Assembly: GCF_000497205.1 (NCBI RefSeq)
Contig: NZ_AYJW01000010.1
Location: 16,066-80,065, forward strand
Length of the DNA stretch: 64,000 bases
Origin: Saccharopolyspora rectivirgula DSM 43747
GTDB taxonomy: Bacteria > Actinomycetota > Actinomycetes > Mycobacteriales > Pseudonocardiaceae
Direction: 5' to 3'
Shown here: positions 20,310-29,948 of the stretch, in pieces
How positions within the stretch are numbered: position 1 is the first letter of the stretch
How the letters are laid out: every line of letters starts with the position of its first letter
Program-made: the position numbers and the translations under genes
Notes under the pieces: model-generated
What the model was told of the DNA's origin: nothing
The model's input: the letters and a program-made list of their open reading frames with translations, nothing else
Database searches by the model: none

Positions 20310-21428
20310 GTGCGTGACGTGCTGGACGAATTGACCAAGCACTGGGAAGCGGGCGAAGCCGTGGGGATGGGCACGGTGGTGGCGACCTTCAAGTCCGCGC
20401 CTCGCCAACCCGGAGCCGCGATGCTGGTGACCAGCGGTGGGGAAGCGATCGGCAGCGTGTCCGGCGGCTGCGTCGAAGGTGCCGTCTACGAGCAGGCGAC
20501 CCAGGTCCTGGAGGGCGCCGCCCCCGTGCTGCAGCGGTACGGGGTCAGCGATGACGACGCGTTCGCGGTGGGTCTGACCTGCGGAGGGATCATCGACATC
20601 TTCGTGGAGCGGGTGGACCAGCAGTCGTTCCCGGAGCTCGGCGAGGTGGCCGCGGCGGTGCGGGCGAAGGAACCCGTCGCCGTGGCGACCGTTGTGGAGC
20701 ACCCGGATCCGGGCCGGGTGGGGGCCCGCATGGTGGTGTGGCCGGACCGCACCAGCGGCTCCCTGGGCAACGACCGGATCGACGACGCGGTGACCGACGA
20801 CGCCCGCGGCATGTTGGCCAGCGGGCGCAGCGGGGCGCTCGAGTACGGGACGTCGGGGCAGCGCCGCGGGGAAGGGCTGCGGGTGTTCGTGAACTCCTTC
20901 GAGCCGCCGCCGCGGATGCTGGTCTTCGGGGCGATCGACTTTGCTTCCGCGATGGCCAGGATGGGGTCCTTCCTCGGGTACCACGTGACGGTGTGCGACG
21001 CCCGCCCGGTGTTCGCCACCAGCAGCCGGTTCCCGGGGGTGGACGAGGTGGTGGTGGACTGGCCGCACCGCTACTTGGCGGCGGAGGCCGAAGCCGGGCG
21101 GTTGGATTCGCGCACCGCGGTCATGGTGCTCACCCACGACCCCAAGTTCGACGTGCCGGTGCTGGAGCGGGCGTTGCGGATGGATCTCGGCTACGTGGGG
21201 GCGATGGGGTCCCGCCGCACCCACGAGGACCGGCTGCGCCGGCTGCGGGAGCAGGGGTTGACCGAGGAGGAGTTGGCCCGGTTGGCGTCACCGATTGGGC
21301 TGGATTTGGGCGCTCGGACTCCGGAGGAAACCGCGGTCTCCATCGCCGCTGAACTCATCGCTTTGCGTTGGGGCGGCAGCGGAGCGCGACTCTCCGCGAC
21401 CAATGGACCAATCCATCATCACTCGTGA
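20310..21428 (+). CDS. XdhC/CoxF-family molybdenum hydroxylase chaperone
   Basis: 372 aa. The N-terminal XdhC region includes GTVVATFKSAPRQPGAAMLV and SGGCVEG (about residues 50-56). The C-terminal Rossmann region has MLVFGAIDFASAMARMG, VVDWPHRYL, VLTHDPKFDVPVL and YVGAMGSRRTHEDR. Such proteins bind the molybdenum cofactor and insert it, after sulfuration, into xanthine dehydrogenase-family enzymes. The position between CoxE and the structural genes supports that job. The start is GTG 20310. A 119-nt gap to coxS suggests an extra promoter there. Confidence 0.93.
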   Translation: MRDVLDELTKHWEAGEAVGMGTVVATFKSAPRQPGAAMLVTSGGEAIGSVSGGCVEGAVYEQATQVLEGAAPVLQRYGVSDDDAFAVGLTCGGIIDIFVERVDQQSFPELGEVAAAVRAKEPVAVATVVEHPDPGRVGARMVVWPDRTSGSLGNDRIDDAVTDDARGMLASGRSGALEYGTSGQRRGEGLRVFVNSFEPPPRMLVFGAIDFASAMARMGSFLGYHVTVCDARPVFATSSRFPGVDEVVVDWPHRYLAAEAEAGRLDSRTAVMVLTHDPKFDVPVLERALRMDLGYVGAMGSRRTHEDRLRRLREQGLTEEELARLASPIGLDLGARTPEETAVSIAAELIALRWGGSGARLSATNGPIHHHS

Positions 21429-21547
21429 GCGCGCTTGCTCCGAACGAGTTTGCGTAGCAGTCTCTGGGGAGTGACCCAGGTCACCCATGCGGACCAGTCT
21501 CGTGCTTGAGTGTCCGCGTACCGCGGGCCAGTTCCCTAGGAGGCTCA

Positions 21548-22096
21548 ATGCCGCGCATTACCGTCACCGTCGACGGAACCCGCTACACCGACGAGGTCGA
21601 GCCGCGCATGCTGCTCGTGCAGTACTTGCGCGAGCGGCTGGGCAAGACCGGAACGGTGGTCGGGTGCGACACCAGCAACTGCGGTGCGTGCACCGTCCAC
21701 CTCGGCGGACAGAGCGTGAAGTCCTGTTCGGTCCTCGCAGTGCAGGCCGACGGGCAGGAGGTCACCACGATCGAAGGGCTGGCCAGGGACGGTCAGCTGC
21801 ACCCGATCCAGCAAGCGTTCCACGAGAACCACGCGCTGCAGTGCGGTTTTTGCACTCCCGGAATGATCATGCAGGCGCTGGACCTGCTTTCCGAGGACCC
21901 GGAACCGGACGCCGAGCACATCCGGGAGGGGCTGGAGGGCAACCTCTGCCGCTGCACCGGGTACCAGAACATCGTCCGGGCCGTGCAGGACGCCGCGCAG
22001 AAGATGCGGCCCGGCGCGGCGGAAACGCTGGAGACCCCAGCGCCTCGCACCCCATCTGACCAGCCGGCGGAGACCAAGGCGGGAGGTAACCGGTAA
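21548..22096 (+). CDS. coxS: 2Fe-2S small subunit of molybdenum hydroxylase (CoxS-like)
   Basis: 182 aa. It carries two [2Fe-2S] clusters that pass electrons from molybdenum to FAD: plant-ferredoxin-type C40, C45, C48 and C60, and helical-domain C99, C102, C134 and C136 (CGFCTPG, CRCTG). The C-terminal 25 residues are a polar extension. ATG 21548 follows AGGAGG by 4 nt. The stop overlaps the coxL start by one base, so expression of the two is coupled. Confidence 0.96.
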   Translation: MPRITVTVDGTRYTDEVEPRMLLVQYLRERLGKTGTVVGCDTSNCGACTVHLGGQSVKSCSVLAVQADGQEVTTIEGLARDGQLHPIQQAFHENHALQCGFCTPGMIMQALDLLSEDPEPDAEHIREGLEGNLCRCTGYQNIVRAVQDAAQKMRPGAAETLETPAPRTPSDQPAETKAGGNR

Positions 22097-24528
22097 TGAC
22101 ATCGGTTCAGGAACGTGAACTGGGAAGAGCTCGCCGGCGCAAGGAAGACGCCCGGTTGATCACCGGTCGCACCCGCTGGACCGACAACATCACCCCGGCT
22201 GGAACCCTCCACCTGGCGATCCTGCGCAGCCCGGTCGCGCACGCCAGGATCACCTCGATCGACACCGAGGAAGCGCGCCGGATGTCCGGTGTGGAAGCCG
22301 TCATCACCGGTCGGGACGTGGCCGACGAGCAGGGCAGCCTGCCGTGCGCGTGGCCGATCACCGAGGACATGAAGCACCCGGCGGCGCCGGCGCTGGCGGT
22401 GGACACCGTGCGGTTCGCCGGTGAGGCGGTCGCGGTGGTGGCGGCCCGCAGCGCGGCGGAGGCCCGCGACGCGCTGGACGCGATCGACGTCGAGTACGAG
22501 GACCTGCCGGTGGTGCTCGACATGGAGTCCGCGCTGCAGCCGGATTCCCCGCTGGTGCACCCGGACCTGGGCACCAACCGCAACGCCACCTGGACGTTCG
22601 ACTCGGCGGAGGCGGGCACCGGCGGTGACGTGGAGCAGGCGCTGGCCGATGCCGAGGTCCGCGTCGAGCGCACCTTCCGGCAGCAGCGGCTGATCCCGGC
22701 GTTCATGGAACCGCGGTCGGTCGTGGTGGACCCGACCGGGGAGCAGCTCACCGTCTGGTCGGCCACGCAGGTGCCGCACATCGTGCGCACCATGCTGGCG
22801 ATGACGCTCGGGATCCCGGAGCACAAGATCCGGGTGATCGCCCCGGACGTGGGCGGTGGTTTCGGCGGCAAGCTCCAGGTCACCCCGGAAGAGGTGATCG
22901 CGGTGCTGATGGCCCGCCGGCTCGGCCGCCCGGTGAAGTGGACCGAGTCGCGGTCGGAGACGATGGTGGCCGCGCACCACGGCCGGGACCAGGTCCAGAA
23001 GCTGTCGATCGCCGCCCGCCGGGACGGCACGATCACCGGCCTGAAGGTGGAACTGCTGGCCGACATGGGCGCTTACCTGCGGTTGGTCACCCCCGGGGTG
23101 CCGATCCTGGGCGCGTTCATGTTCAACGCGATCTACAAGATCCCCGCGTACCGCTTCAGCTGCACCAACGTGTTCACCAACAAGACCCCCACGGACGCCT
23201 ACCGGGGGGCCGGTCGGCCGGAGGCGACGTTCGCCATCGAGCGGATGATGGACGAGCTCGCCGCGGAACTGGGCATGGACCCGTTGGAGCTGCGGAAGAA
23301 GAACTGGATCCGGCACGACGAGTTCCCGTACACCACGGTGTCCGGCCTGACCTACGACTCCGGCAACTACGAGGCGGCCACCGAGCGGGCTCTGGAGCTG
23401 TTCGGCTACCAGGAGCTGCGGGAGGAGCAGCAGCGGCGCCGCGACAGCAACGACCCGGTGCAGCTGGGGATCGGGATCTCCACCTACACCGAGATGTGCG
23501 GGCTGGCCCCGTCCAGGGTGCTGGGCTCGCTGTCCTACGGGGCCGGCGGTTGGGAGCACGCCTCGGTCCGGGTGCTGCCCACCGGCAAGGTCGAGGTGGT
23601 CACCGGCACCTCCCCGCACGGGCAGGGGCACGTGACCTCGTGGAGCCAGGTGGTGGCCGACCGGCTCGGGGTGCCGTTCGAGGACGTCGAGATCCTCCAC
23701 GGGGACACCCAGAGCTCCCCGAAGGGCCTGGACACCTACGGCTCCCGTTCCTTGGTCGTCGGCGGCATCGCGGTGCTGCACGCGGCCGACAAGGTGGTGG
23801 AGAAGGCCCGCAAGATCGCCGCGCACATGCTCGAGTGCGCCGAGGACGACGTGGAGTTCACCAACGGCAACTTCGGGGTCCGCGGCACCGACCGGGCCAT
23901 TTCGCTGCCCGACGTGGCGCTGGCGGCGTTCACCGCCCACGACCTGCCGGAGGGCGTGGAGCCGAGCCTGGACGCGGACGCCACCTTCGACCCGGAGAAC
24001 TTCTCCTACCCGCACGGCACCCACCTGTGCGCGGTCGAAGTGGACACCGAGACCGGTGAGGTGAAGATCCGCAAGTACGTGTGCGTGGACGACGTCGGCA
24101 AGGTGGTCAACCCGCTGATCGTGGAAGGCCAGGTCCACGGTGGACTGGCGCAGGGCATCGCCCAGGCCCTGTACGAGGAAGCCGTCTACGACGAGAGCGG
24201 CACGCTGACCACCGCGACCCTGGCCGACTACCTGGTGCCGTCGGCGGCCGACCTGCCGGAGTTCGTCACCGACCGGACCGAGACCCCGGCGACCTCCAAC
24301 CCGCTGGGGGTCAAGGGCGTCGGTGAGGCGGGCACCATCGCCTCCACCCCCGCGGTGGTCAACGGCGTGGTGGACGCGCTGCGGCACCTGGGCGTCAACG
24401 ACGTCGAGATGCCGTGCTCCCCGCAGCGGGTGTGGCGGGCCATCACCGGCACCCGCTCCAGCGGGACCACCGCATCGGAAGCCGGTGGCGGACTCGGTTC
24501 GATCGACACCCAGGGAGGTGCCCAGTGA
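22096..24528 (+). CDS. coxL: Molybdopterin large subunit, form II CO dehydrogenase-like (CoxL)
   Basis: 810-aa catalytic subunit of a xanthine-oxidase-family hydroxylase. Cofactor and channel motifs include VGGGFGGK (about residues 253-260), TSPHGQGH and GVGEAGT near the end, before the active-site glutamate. The signature loop is AYRGAGR (368-374), which defines form II; true aerobic CO dehydrogenase (form I) has AYRCSFR with the copper-binding cysteine. The substrate is therefore uncertain: purines, aldehydes, nicotinate-like rings, or CO at low efficiency. Gene order S-L-M is also the form II order. It overlaps both neighbours by 1 and 4 nt. Confidence 0.95.
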   Translation: MTSVQERELGRARRRKEDARLITGRTRWTDNITPAGTLHLAILRSPVAHARITSIDTEEARRMSGVEAVITGRDVADEQGSLPCAWPITEDMKHPAAPALAVDTVRFAGEAVAVVAARSAAEARDALDAIDVEYEDLPVVLDMESALQPDSPLVHPDLGTNRNATWTFDSAEAGTGGDVEQALADAEVRVERTFRQQRLIPAFMEPRSVVVDPTGEQLTVWSATQVPHIVRTMLAMTLGIPEHKIRVIAPDVGGGFGGKLQVTPEEVIAVLMARRLGRPVKWTESRSETMVAAHHGRDQVQKLSIAARRDGTITGLKVELLADMGAYLRLVTPGVPILGAFMFNAIYKIPAYRFSCTNVFTNKTPTDAYRGAGRPEATFAIERMMDELAAELGMDPLELRKKNWIRHDEFPYTTVSGLTYDSGNYEAATERALELFGYQELREEQQRRRDSNDPVQLGIGISTYTEMCGLAPSRVLGSLSYGAGGWEHASVRVLPTGKVEVVTGTSPHGQGHVTSWSQVVADRLGVPFEDVEILHGDTQSSPKGLDTYGSRSLVVGGIAVLHAADKVVEKARKIAAHMLECAEDDVEFTNGNFGVRGTDRAISLPDVALAAFTAHDLPEGVEPSLDADATFDPENFSYPHGTHLCAVEVDTETGEVKIRKYVCVDDVGKVVNPLIVEGQVHGGLAQGIAQALYEEAVYDESGTLTTATLADYLVPSAADLPEFVTDRTETPATSNPLGVKGVGEAGTIASTPAVVNGVVDALRHLGVNDVEMPCSPQRVWRAITGTRSSGTTASEAGGGLGSIDTQGGAQ

Positions 24529-25379
24529 TTCCGGCCCAGTTCGACTACGTCGCCCCCGCCACCGTGGAGGAAGCGGTCACCGCGCTGGCCCAGGGCGGGG
24601 AGGACGCCAAGGTGCTCGCCGGCGGGCAGAGCCTGCTGCCGGTGCTGCGGATGCGGATGGCCGATCCCGGTCTGCTGGTCGACCTCGGCCGGATCGAGGA
24701 GCTGCGGGGCGTCCAGGAGGACGGGGACGCCGTGGTGATCGGGGCGATGACCACGCACCACGACGTGATCCGGGACCCGCTGGTCAACCAGCACCTCCCG
24801 CTGCTCGCGCTGGCCACGCGCACGGTCGCCGACCCGCAGGTGCGCCACCGGGGCACCTTCGGCGGCTCGCTCGCGCACGCCGACCCGGCCGGTGACCTGC
24901 CCGCTCCGGTGCTGGCGCTGGACGGCGAGATGGTCATCGCGGGCCCGCAGGGGCGGCGCACGGTCGCCGCGGCGGACTTCTTCCTCGACTACTTCACCAC
25001 CGCGCTGCAGCCGGGCGAACTGCTCGTCCAGATCCGGATGCCCAAGTGGACCGGGTGGCGGGCGCACTACGAGAAGTTCAACCGGGTCGCCCAGGCCTGG
25101 TCGATCGTCGGGGTGGCCGCGGCGGTCCGCGTCGAGCAGGGTGCGATCGCCGAGGCCCGCATCGGGCTGACCAACATGGGGCCCACTCCGGTGCGCGCCA
25201 CGGCGGTGGAGCAGGCGCTGGTGGGGCAGCCGGCGACGGCCGAGTCCGTGCGGGCTGCCGCCGCTCGCGCCGCGGAGGGGACCAGTCCGACCGCGGACGC
25301 CAGCGCCGATGTGGACTACCGCCGGCACCTGGCCGAGGTGCTGACCGGGCGCGCGGTGCTGGCCGCCGCCGGCAGCTGA
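24525..25379 (+). CDS. coxM: FAD-binding medium subunit (CoxM-like)
   Basis: 284 aa. It binds FAD and hands electrons to an acceptor such as quinone. FAD motifs are AGGQSLLP (residues 32-39) and [14 protein letters not shown] (about 111-124). The C-terminal CO-dehydrogenase flavoprotein domain includes [18 protein letters not shown] 24525 overlaps the coxL stop (GTGA), with GGAGG 6 nt upstream. A perfect hairpin follows, so S-L-M ends as one unit here. Confidence 0.95.
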   Translation: MIPAQFDYVAPATVEEAVTALAQGGEDAKVLAGGQSLLPVLRMRMADPGLLVDLGRIEELRGVQEDGDAVVIGAMTTHHDVIRDPLVNQHLPLLALATRTVADPQVRHRGTFGGSLAHADPAGDLPAPVLALDGEMVIAGPQGRRTVAAADFFLDYFTTALQPGELLVQIRMPKWTGWRAHYEKFNRVAQAWSIVGVAAAVRVEQGAIAEARIGLTNMGPTPVRATAVEQALVGQPATAESVRAAAARAAEGTSPTADASADVDYRRHLAEVLTGRAVLAAAGS

Positions 25380-25387
25380 CCGGTGCA

Positions 25388-25424
25388 CCGGGTGCGCGGC
25401 CACCGGAACGGGCCGCGCACCCGG
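25388..25424 (+). terminator. coxSLM terminator
   Basis: Perfect 14-bp stem CCGGGTGCGCGGCC (25388-25401) with its complement at 25411-25424 and a 9-nt loop, beginning 9 nt after the coxM stop. Confidence 0.88.
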
Positions 25425-25559
25425 CTTCCGGTGTTGCGAGGAGGTTCGGGCTGAGACGCTGTCAACCGGACCGTCTTGAGGCAAGATCGGGTTCGGCGGT
25501 TTTGCACAATGGCCGGCTCACGATTGGGCCGAGCTCGGTAGGACCAGGAGGACACTCCA

Positions 25560-26348
25560 GTGCAGATGCAGCACCACTTCACCGTTCCGGTGCCCGTCGA
25601 CGTGGCGTGGAAGGCGCTGCTCGACCCGGAGCGGGTAGCACCGTGCATGCCCGGGGCCAAGCTCACCAAGGTCGAAGGCAACGAGTTCTCCGGTTCGGTG
25701 AAGGTGAAGCTCGGCCCGGTCACCTTGCTGTACAAGGGAACCGGAACGTTCAAAGAGGTCGACGAGGCCAACCACCGGGCGGTCATCGACGCCAGCGGCA
25801 AGGACTCCCGGGGCAACGGGACCGCGGCCGCGACGGTGACCGCGGTGCTCACCCCGGAGGGCAGCAGCACCAAGGTCACGGTGGACACCGACCTGAAGAT
25901 CACCGGCAAGCCGGCCCAGCTCGGGCGCGGGCTGATCGCCGAGGTGGGCGGCAAGATCCTGAACCAGTTCGCGGAGTGCCTGGCCGAGAAGCTGACCGGT
26001 GAGGAGGAGCCCGCCGAGGCGGCGGCCGGGAAGACCGCCGAGCCGGAGAAGGCGGCGCAGGCCGAGGAGGCGTCGGCGGAGGCCAAGCCGGCCGCGACGC
26101 AGGCCGCGCGCGAGGAGGAGCAGCCGAGCTGGCGGGTCGCCCCGGTGGGCGCTGCTGACGGCGAGCGGGAGGTCGTTGCGGAGAAGGCCGGCTCGGTGTC
26201 GCCGGGCAAGACCGCGCCGGCCGACGAGGCGATCGACCTGCTGGGCACCGCGGGGACGCCGGTGCTCAAGCGGGTGGCCCCGATCGCCGGTGCGGTGATC
26301 GCGCTGCTGCTGGTGGTCCGGGCGCTGCGGCGCAAGCGCCGTCGCTGA
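25560..26348 (+). CDS. coxG: CoxG-like SRPBCC protein with C-terminal membrane anchor
   Basis: 262 aa. Residues 1-145 form a CoxG/SRPBCC domain (PVDVAWKALLDPERVAPCMPGA, FSGSVKVKLGP, YKGTGTF). A Glu/Ala-rich linker (about 145-220) follows, then a hydrophobic segment (about 238-255) and a basic end (RALRRKRRR). CoxG is thought to tether the hydroxylase to the membrane and its quinone pool. GTG 25560 fits AGGAGGA by 7 nt; ATG 25566 is possible. A terminator separates it from coxM, so it has its own promoter. It converges on menC, 3 nt away. Confidence 0.9.
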   Translation: MQMQHHFTVPVPVDVAWKALLDPERVAPCMPGAKLTKVEGNEFSGSVKVKLGPVTLLYKGTGTFKEVDEANHRAVIDASGKDSRGNGTAAATVTAVLTPEGSSTKVTVDTDLKITGKPAQLGRGLIAEVGGKILNQFAECLAEKLTGEEEPAEAAAGKTAEPEKAAQAEEASAEAKPAATQAAREEEQPSWRVAPVGAADGEREVVAEKAGSVSPGKTAPADEAIDLLGTAGTPVLKRVAPIAGAVIALLLVVRALRRKRRR

Positions 26349-26351
26349 CCG

Positions 26352-27344
26352 TCAGGAGTCCAGCAGCGCGTGCACGCGGCGGAGCCGGTCGAGCCAGCGC
26401 TGCCGGACCTCGGTCGGCGGCGTGGCCGCCGCGACCAGCTTCGGGTCCGGCTCCGGTGCCCTGCGGGGTACCGGTAGCTGGCCGTTGACCGGGAGCAGGC
26501 AGTCCGCCACCAGGTCGCCGTCCAGCAGTGCGGCGGTGCCCAGGCCGCAGGCGAACGGCAGTTCCGGCAGGGCGCCGGCCAGGGCGAGCTGCGCGGCCAG
26601 GCCCACGCTGCTCTCCACCGCGGAGGACACCACGCAGGGCAGTCCGCAGGCCTCGGCGACCTGCAGGGCGCGGCGCACCCCGCCCAGCGGGGTGGCTTTG
26701 ATGACGGCCACGTCGGCCGCTTCCGCGACGGCCACCCGCAGCGGGTCTTCCGCGCGGCGGATGGACTCGTCCGCGGCGATCCGCACGTCGACCTTGCGGC
26801 GGACGGCGGCCAGCTCGGTGAGTTCCCGGCAGGGCTGTTCGACGTACTCCAGGCCGTTGGCGGCCCGGTCCAGCTCCCGGATGCGGCGGACGGCCTCGTC
26901 GGGGTCCCACGCCGCGTTGGCGTCCACCCGGATCGCCCCGCGCGGGCCGAGGGCCTGGCGCACCGCGGCGACCCGCTCGACGTCCTCGCCCGGGCTCTGC
27001 CCTGGCTCGGCGACCTTGACCTTGGCGGTGGTGCAGCCGGAGGCGGAGACGATCGCGGCGGCCTGCTCCGGTGGTACCGCGGGCACGGTGCAGTTGACCG
27101 GGATGCTGGTGCGCACCGGTTCGGGCCATTCGGTGGTGCAGGATTCCAGGGCGGTGCGCAGCCACGGCACCGACTGGCTGTCGGTGTAGTCCTCGAACGG
27201 GCAGAACTCGCCCCAGCCGGCGGGGCCGTGCAGCAGCACTCCGCAGCGGACCGTGATGCCGCGGAACTTGTTGCGCATCGGCAGCGCGTAGACGCGCACC
27301 ACGTCGAAGTCGGCCAGAGCTGGCACGGCCCTGTTCGAGGGCAT
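26352..27344 (-). CDS. menC: o-Succinylbenzoate synthase MenC
   Basis: Enolase-superfamily dehydratase of menaquinone synthesis, converting SHCHC to o-succinylbenzoate. 330 aa, with catalytic lysine region TAKVKV, metal ligands in RVDANAAWD, EYVEQP and AADESI, and second lysine region VIKATPLGG. ATG 27344 follows AAAGGA by 5 nt. No other men genes are visible. Being next to CoxG may be chance, though menaquinone is a likely electron acceptor for the hydroxylase. Confidence 0.93.
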   Translation of the reverse strand: MPSNRAVPALADFDVVRVYALPMRNKFRGITVRCGVLLHGPAGWGEFCPFEDYTDSQSVPWLRTALESCTTEWPEPVRTSIPVNCTVPAVPPEQAAAIVSASGCTTAKVKVAEPGQSPGEDVERVAAVRQALGPRGAIRVDANAAWDPDEAVRRIRELDRAANGLEYVEQPCRELTELAAVRRKVDVRIAADESIRRAEDPLRVAVAEAADVAVIKATPLGGVRRALQVAEACGLPCVVSSAVESSVGLAAQLALAGALPELPFACGLGTAALLDGDLVADCLLPVNGQLPVPRRAPEPDPKLVAAATPPTEVRQRWLDRLRRVHALLDS

Positions 27345-27400
27345 CTTGATCCTTTCAGTCCGCGGGCGGGCGGGTGGTGGGTGGTGGGTTCTGCCGGTGA

Positions 27401-27994
27401 TCAGGCCACGCTGGGGCGGCCGAGGTCGAAGACGTCCACTTCGAACCTCGCCCACTGCTGGCGCAGCGCGGTGACCCCGTGGTCGAGGATGTAGTTCAGC
27501 TCGCCGAGGGTCACCGGCAGCAGCGTGAAGACCTGGAGCTGCTCCACCCCGTTCTTGTCGGTGAAGCGGGTGAACTCCGGCGGGAACAGCGGGTGGCCAC
27601 TGGCCAGCACCCCGTGGAATTCGGTGCCGGGCAGCAGTGGCTCCTCGTTCGGCACTATCTGGTCGGGCACCAGGTAGGTCCGGTTCTTGACCAGCAGTTC
27701 CGAGGTGATGTCCACCAGGTGGCGGGCGGCTTCGGCCTGCTCCTTGTAGACCGTGCAGGCCAACTCCTGGGCGGGCTCAGCGCCGAGCGGCTGGAACCGC
27801 AGACCACTGCTGATCACCGTCGTCAGGTGGTACTTCTCCAGGTAGAAGAACACCAACCCGTATCCGCGGTTGTGGCCTCGCGCGTTCGGCGGCTCCGCGC
27901 CGGTCGGAACTCCGGCGTGGCGCTCGAGGTTCTCCGCGAGTCCGACGAACCGGTGCGCGCCACGCAGGGCGGCACGTTCCTGTTCGGTGGTCAT
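27401..27994 (-). CDS. SUFU-like protein, copy 2
   Basis: 197 aa, paralogous to the protein at 17517-18074. They share SGLR, QEL-CT, RHL, the LLP-T turn, HP-EF, LQ--TL-P and the terminal RPSVA. The N-terminus (ERAALRGAHRFVGLAENLERHAG) differs and is longer. Start ATG 27994 has GGGAG a few bases upstream. It stands upstream of menC on the same strand with a 56-nt gap. The function is unknown; a soluble, globular, possibly partner-binding protein. Confidence 0.72.
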   Translation of the reverse strand: MTTEQERAALRGAHRFVGLAENLERHAGVPTGAEPPNARGHNRGYGLVFFYLEKYHLTTVISSGLRFQPLGAEPAQELACTVYKEQAEAARHLVDITSELLVKNRTYLVPDQIVPNEEPLLPGTEFHGVLASGHPLFPPEFTRFTDKNGVEQLQVFTLLPVTLGELNYILDHGVTALRQQWARFEVDVFDLGRPSVA

Positions 27995-28132
27995 CCGATC
28001 TCCCGCGTCTGTTGGGACACCGTTGGGGCAGCAAGTCGGGTCGGTACTCCGTTGGCAAGCGTGAACTGGCCCGCAAGCAGGATTCTTACACCATAGAGGG
28101 ACTTTTAGGTGGAGGATCGGCTTTGCTCTACA

Positions 28133-29788
28133 TCACCCGGTGATCGCCGGCCCCAGCAGGTCATCGGCGTCCACTATCTGGTAGGCGTAACCCTGCTCGG
28201 TGAGGAACCGCTGCCGGTGCGCTGCGTAGTCGGTGTCCACGGTGTCCCGGGCGACCACCGAGTAGAAGTGGGCCTGGCGGCGCTCCGCCTTGGGGCGCAG
28301 CAGGCGGCCCAGGCGTTGCGCCTCCTCCTGGCGGGAACCGAAGGTGCCGGACACCTGGATCGCCACCGAGGCCTCCGGCAGGTCGATCGAGAAGTTGGCG
28401 ACCTTGGACACCACCAGGCGGTTGATCTCCCCGCGCCGGAACGCGTCGAAGAGGGCCTCCCGCTCCTTGTTCTTGGTCGAGCCCTCCACCACCGGCGCGT
28501 CCAGGGCTTCCCCGAGCTCGTGCAGCTGCTCCAGGTAAGCGCCGATCACCAGGGCGGGTTCGCCGGCGTGCTTGTCCAGGATGGCTTTGACCACCGGGAT
28601 CTTGGTGCGCGCGGTGGAGCACAGCTTGTAGCGCTCGTCGGCCTCGGCGGTGGCGTAGGAGAGGCGTTCGTTCTCGGTGAGGGTCACCCGGACCTCGGTG
28701 CACTCGGCCGGGGCGATCCAGCCCTGCGACTCGATGTCCTTCCAGGGGGCGTCGTAGCGCTTCGGGCCGATCAGCGAGAACACGTCGCCTTCCTGGCCGT
28801 CCTCCCGCACCAGGGTGGCGGTGAGGCCGAGCCGGCGGCGGGACTGCAGGTCGGCGGTCATCCGGAAGACCGGGGCGGGCAGCAGGTGCACCTCGTCGTA
28901 GACGATCAAGCCCCAGTCGCGGGAGTCGAACAGCTCCAGGTGCTTGTACTCGCCCTTGGACTTGCGGGTGATGACCTGGTAGGTGGCGATGGTGACGGGG
29001 CGGATCTCCTTCTTCTCCCCGGAGAACTCGCCGATCTCGTCCTCGGTGAGGGAGGTGCGCTCCACCAGCTCCCGCTTCCACTGCCGGCCGGCGACGGTGT
29101 TGGTCACCAGGATCAGGGTGGTGGCTTGCGCTTCGGCCATCGCCGCCGCGCCGACCAGGGTCTTCCCCGCGCCGCAGGGCAGCACGACCACGCCGGAGCC
29201 GCCGGCCCAGAACGCCTGCACGGCCTGCCGCTGGTAGTCCCGCAGCTGCCAGCCGTTCTCCTGCAGTTCGATGGGGTGGTGCTCGCCGTCGACGTAGCCG
29301 GCCAGGTCTTCAGCGGGCCACCCGATCTTCAGCAGGGCCTGCTTGATCCGGCCGCGCTCGCTGGGGTGCACCACGACGATGTCGTCGTCGATGCGCTGGC
29401 CGAGCATCGGTTTGATCTTCTTGTGCCGGAGCACCTCCTCCAGGACGGCGCGGTCCAGGGAGTTCAGCACCAGCCCGTGCGCCGGGTGGTTGATCAGCTG
29501 CAGGCGGCCGAACCGGCCCATCGTCTCCACGATGTCCATCAGCAGCGGCTGCGGCACCGGGTAGCGGGAGTGCCGGACGAGCGCGTCGACCACCTGTTCG
29601 GCGTCGTGCCCGGCGGCGCGGGCGTTCCACAGCGCCAGCGGGGTGATCCGGTAGGTGTGCACGTGCTCGGGGGCCCGTTCCAGTTCGGCGAACGGGGCGA
29701 TGGCGGTGCGGGCTTCGTCGGCTGACGGGTGGTCGACTTCCAGCAGCAGTGTTTTGTCTGACTGGACGATCAAAGGTCCGTCGGTCAC
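28133..29788 (-). CDS. xpb: XPB/Ssl2-type DNA repair helicase
   Basis: 551-aa superfamily 2 3'-5' helicase. Motif I is CGAGKT (205-210), motif II DEVH (298-301), and the XPB-specific RED motif is at 328-330. Motif VI is present in QEEAQRLGRLLRP. The N-terminal 170 residues form the bacterial XPB damage-recognition-like domain. This is Rv0861c (ercc3)-like. Bacterial XPB unwinds branched or bubble DNA; its in vivo repair role is not settled. Start GTG 29788 has AGGAG 10 nt upstream. Its usual partner, the Rv0862c-type protein, lies 12 kb away at 42136-44403. Confidence 0.97.
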   Translation of the reverse strand: MTDGPLIVQSDKTLLLEVDHPSADEARTAIAPFAELERAPEHVHTYRITPLALWNARAAGHDAEQVVDALVRHSRYPVPQPLLMDIVETMGRFGRLQLINHPAHGLVLNSLDRAVLEEVLRHKKIKPMLGQRIDDDIVVVHPSERGRIKQALLKIGWPAEDLAGYVDGEHHPIELQENGWQLRDYQRQAVQAFWAGGSGVVVLPCGAGKTLVGAAAMAEAQATTLILVTNTVAGRQWKRELVERTSLTEDEIGEFSGEKKEIRPVTIATYQVITRKSKGEYKHLELFDSRDWGLIVYDEVHLLPAPVFRMTADLQSRRRLGLTATLVREDGQEGDVFSLIGPKRYDAPWKDIESQGWIAPAECTEVRVTLTENERLSYATAEADERYKLCSTARTKIPVVKAILDKHAGEPALVIGAYLEQLHELGEALDAPVVEGSTKNKEREALFDAFRRGEINRLVVSKVANFSIDLPEASVAIQVSGTFGSRQEEAQRLGRLLRPKAERRQAHFYSVVARDTVDTDYAAHRQRFLTEQGYAYQIVDADDLLGPAITG

Positions 29789-29948
29789 GGGCGCTGGCTC
29801 CTAGAATCGGCTTTCGCTGATGATCGTCGCTGTCGGGGACAACGGCTGGCCTTCGCCCCAGTATTCCACTTCGCAGGGTGTGCCCGGGGGTGTTCGACGC
29901 GCTGGTGTTGTGCCTTGTTTCTGGTGAAAAACGCAATACGGAGGAAAA

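Noticed and set aside
22096..24528. True aerobic CO dehydrogenase large subunit (form I)
   Set aside because: The copper-binding AYRCSFR loop is replaced by AYRGAGR and the gene order is S-L-M.
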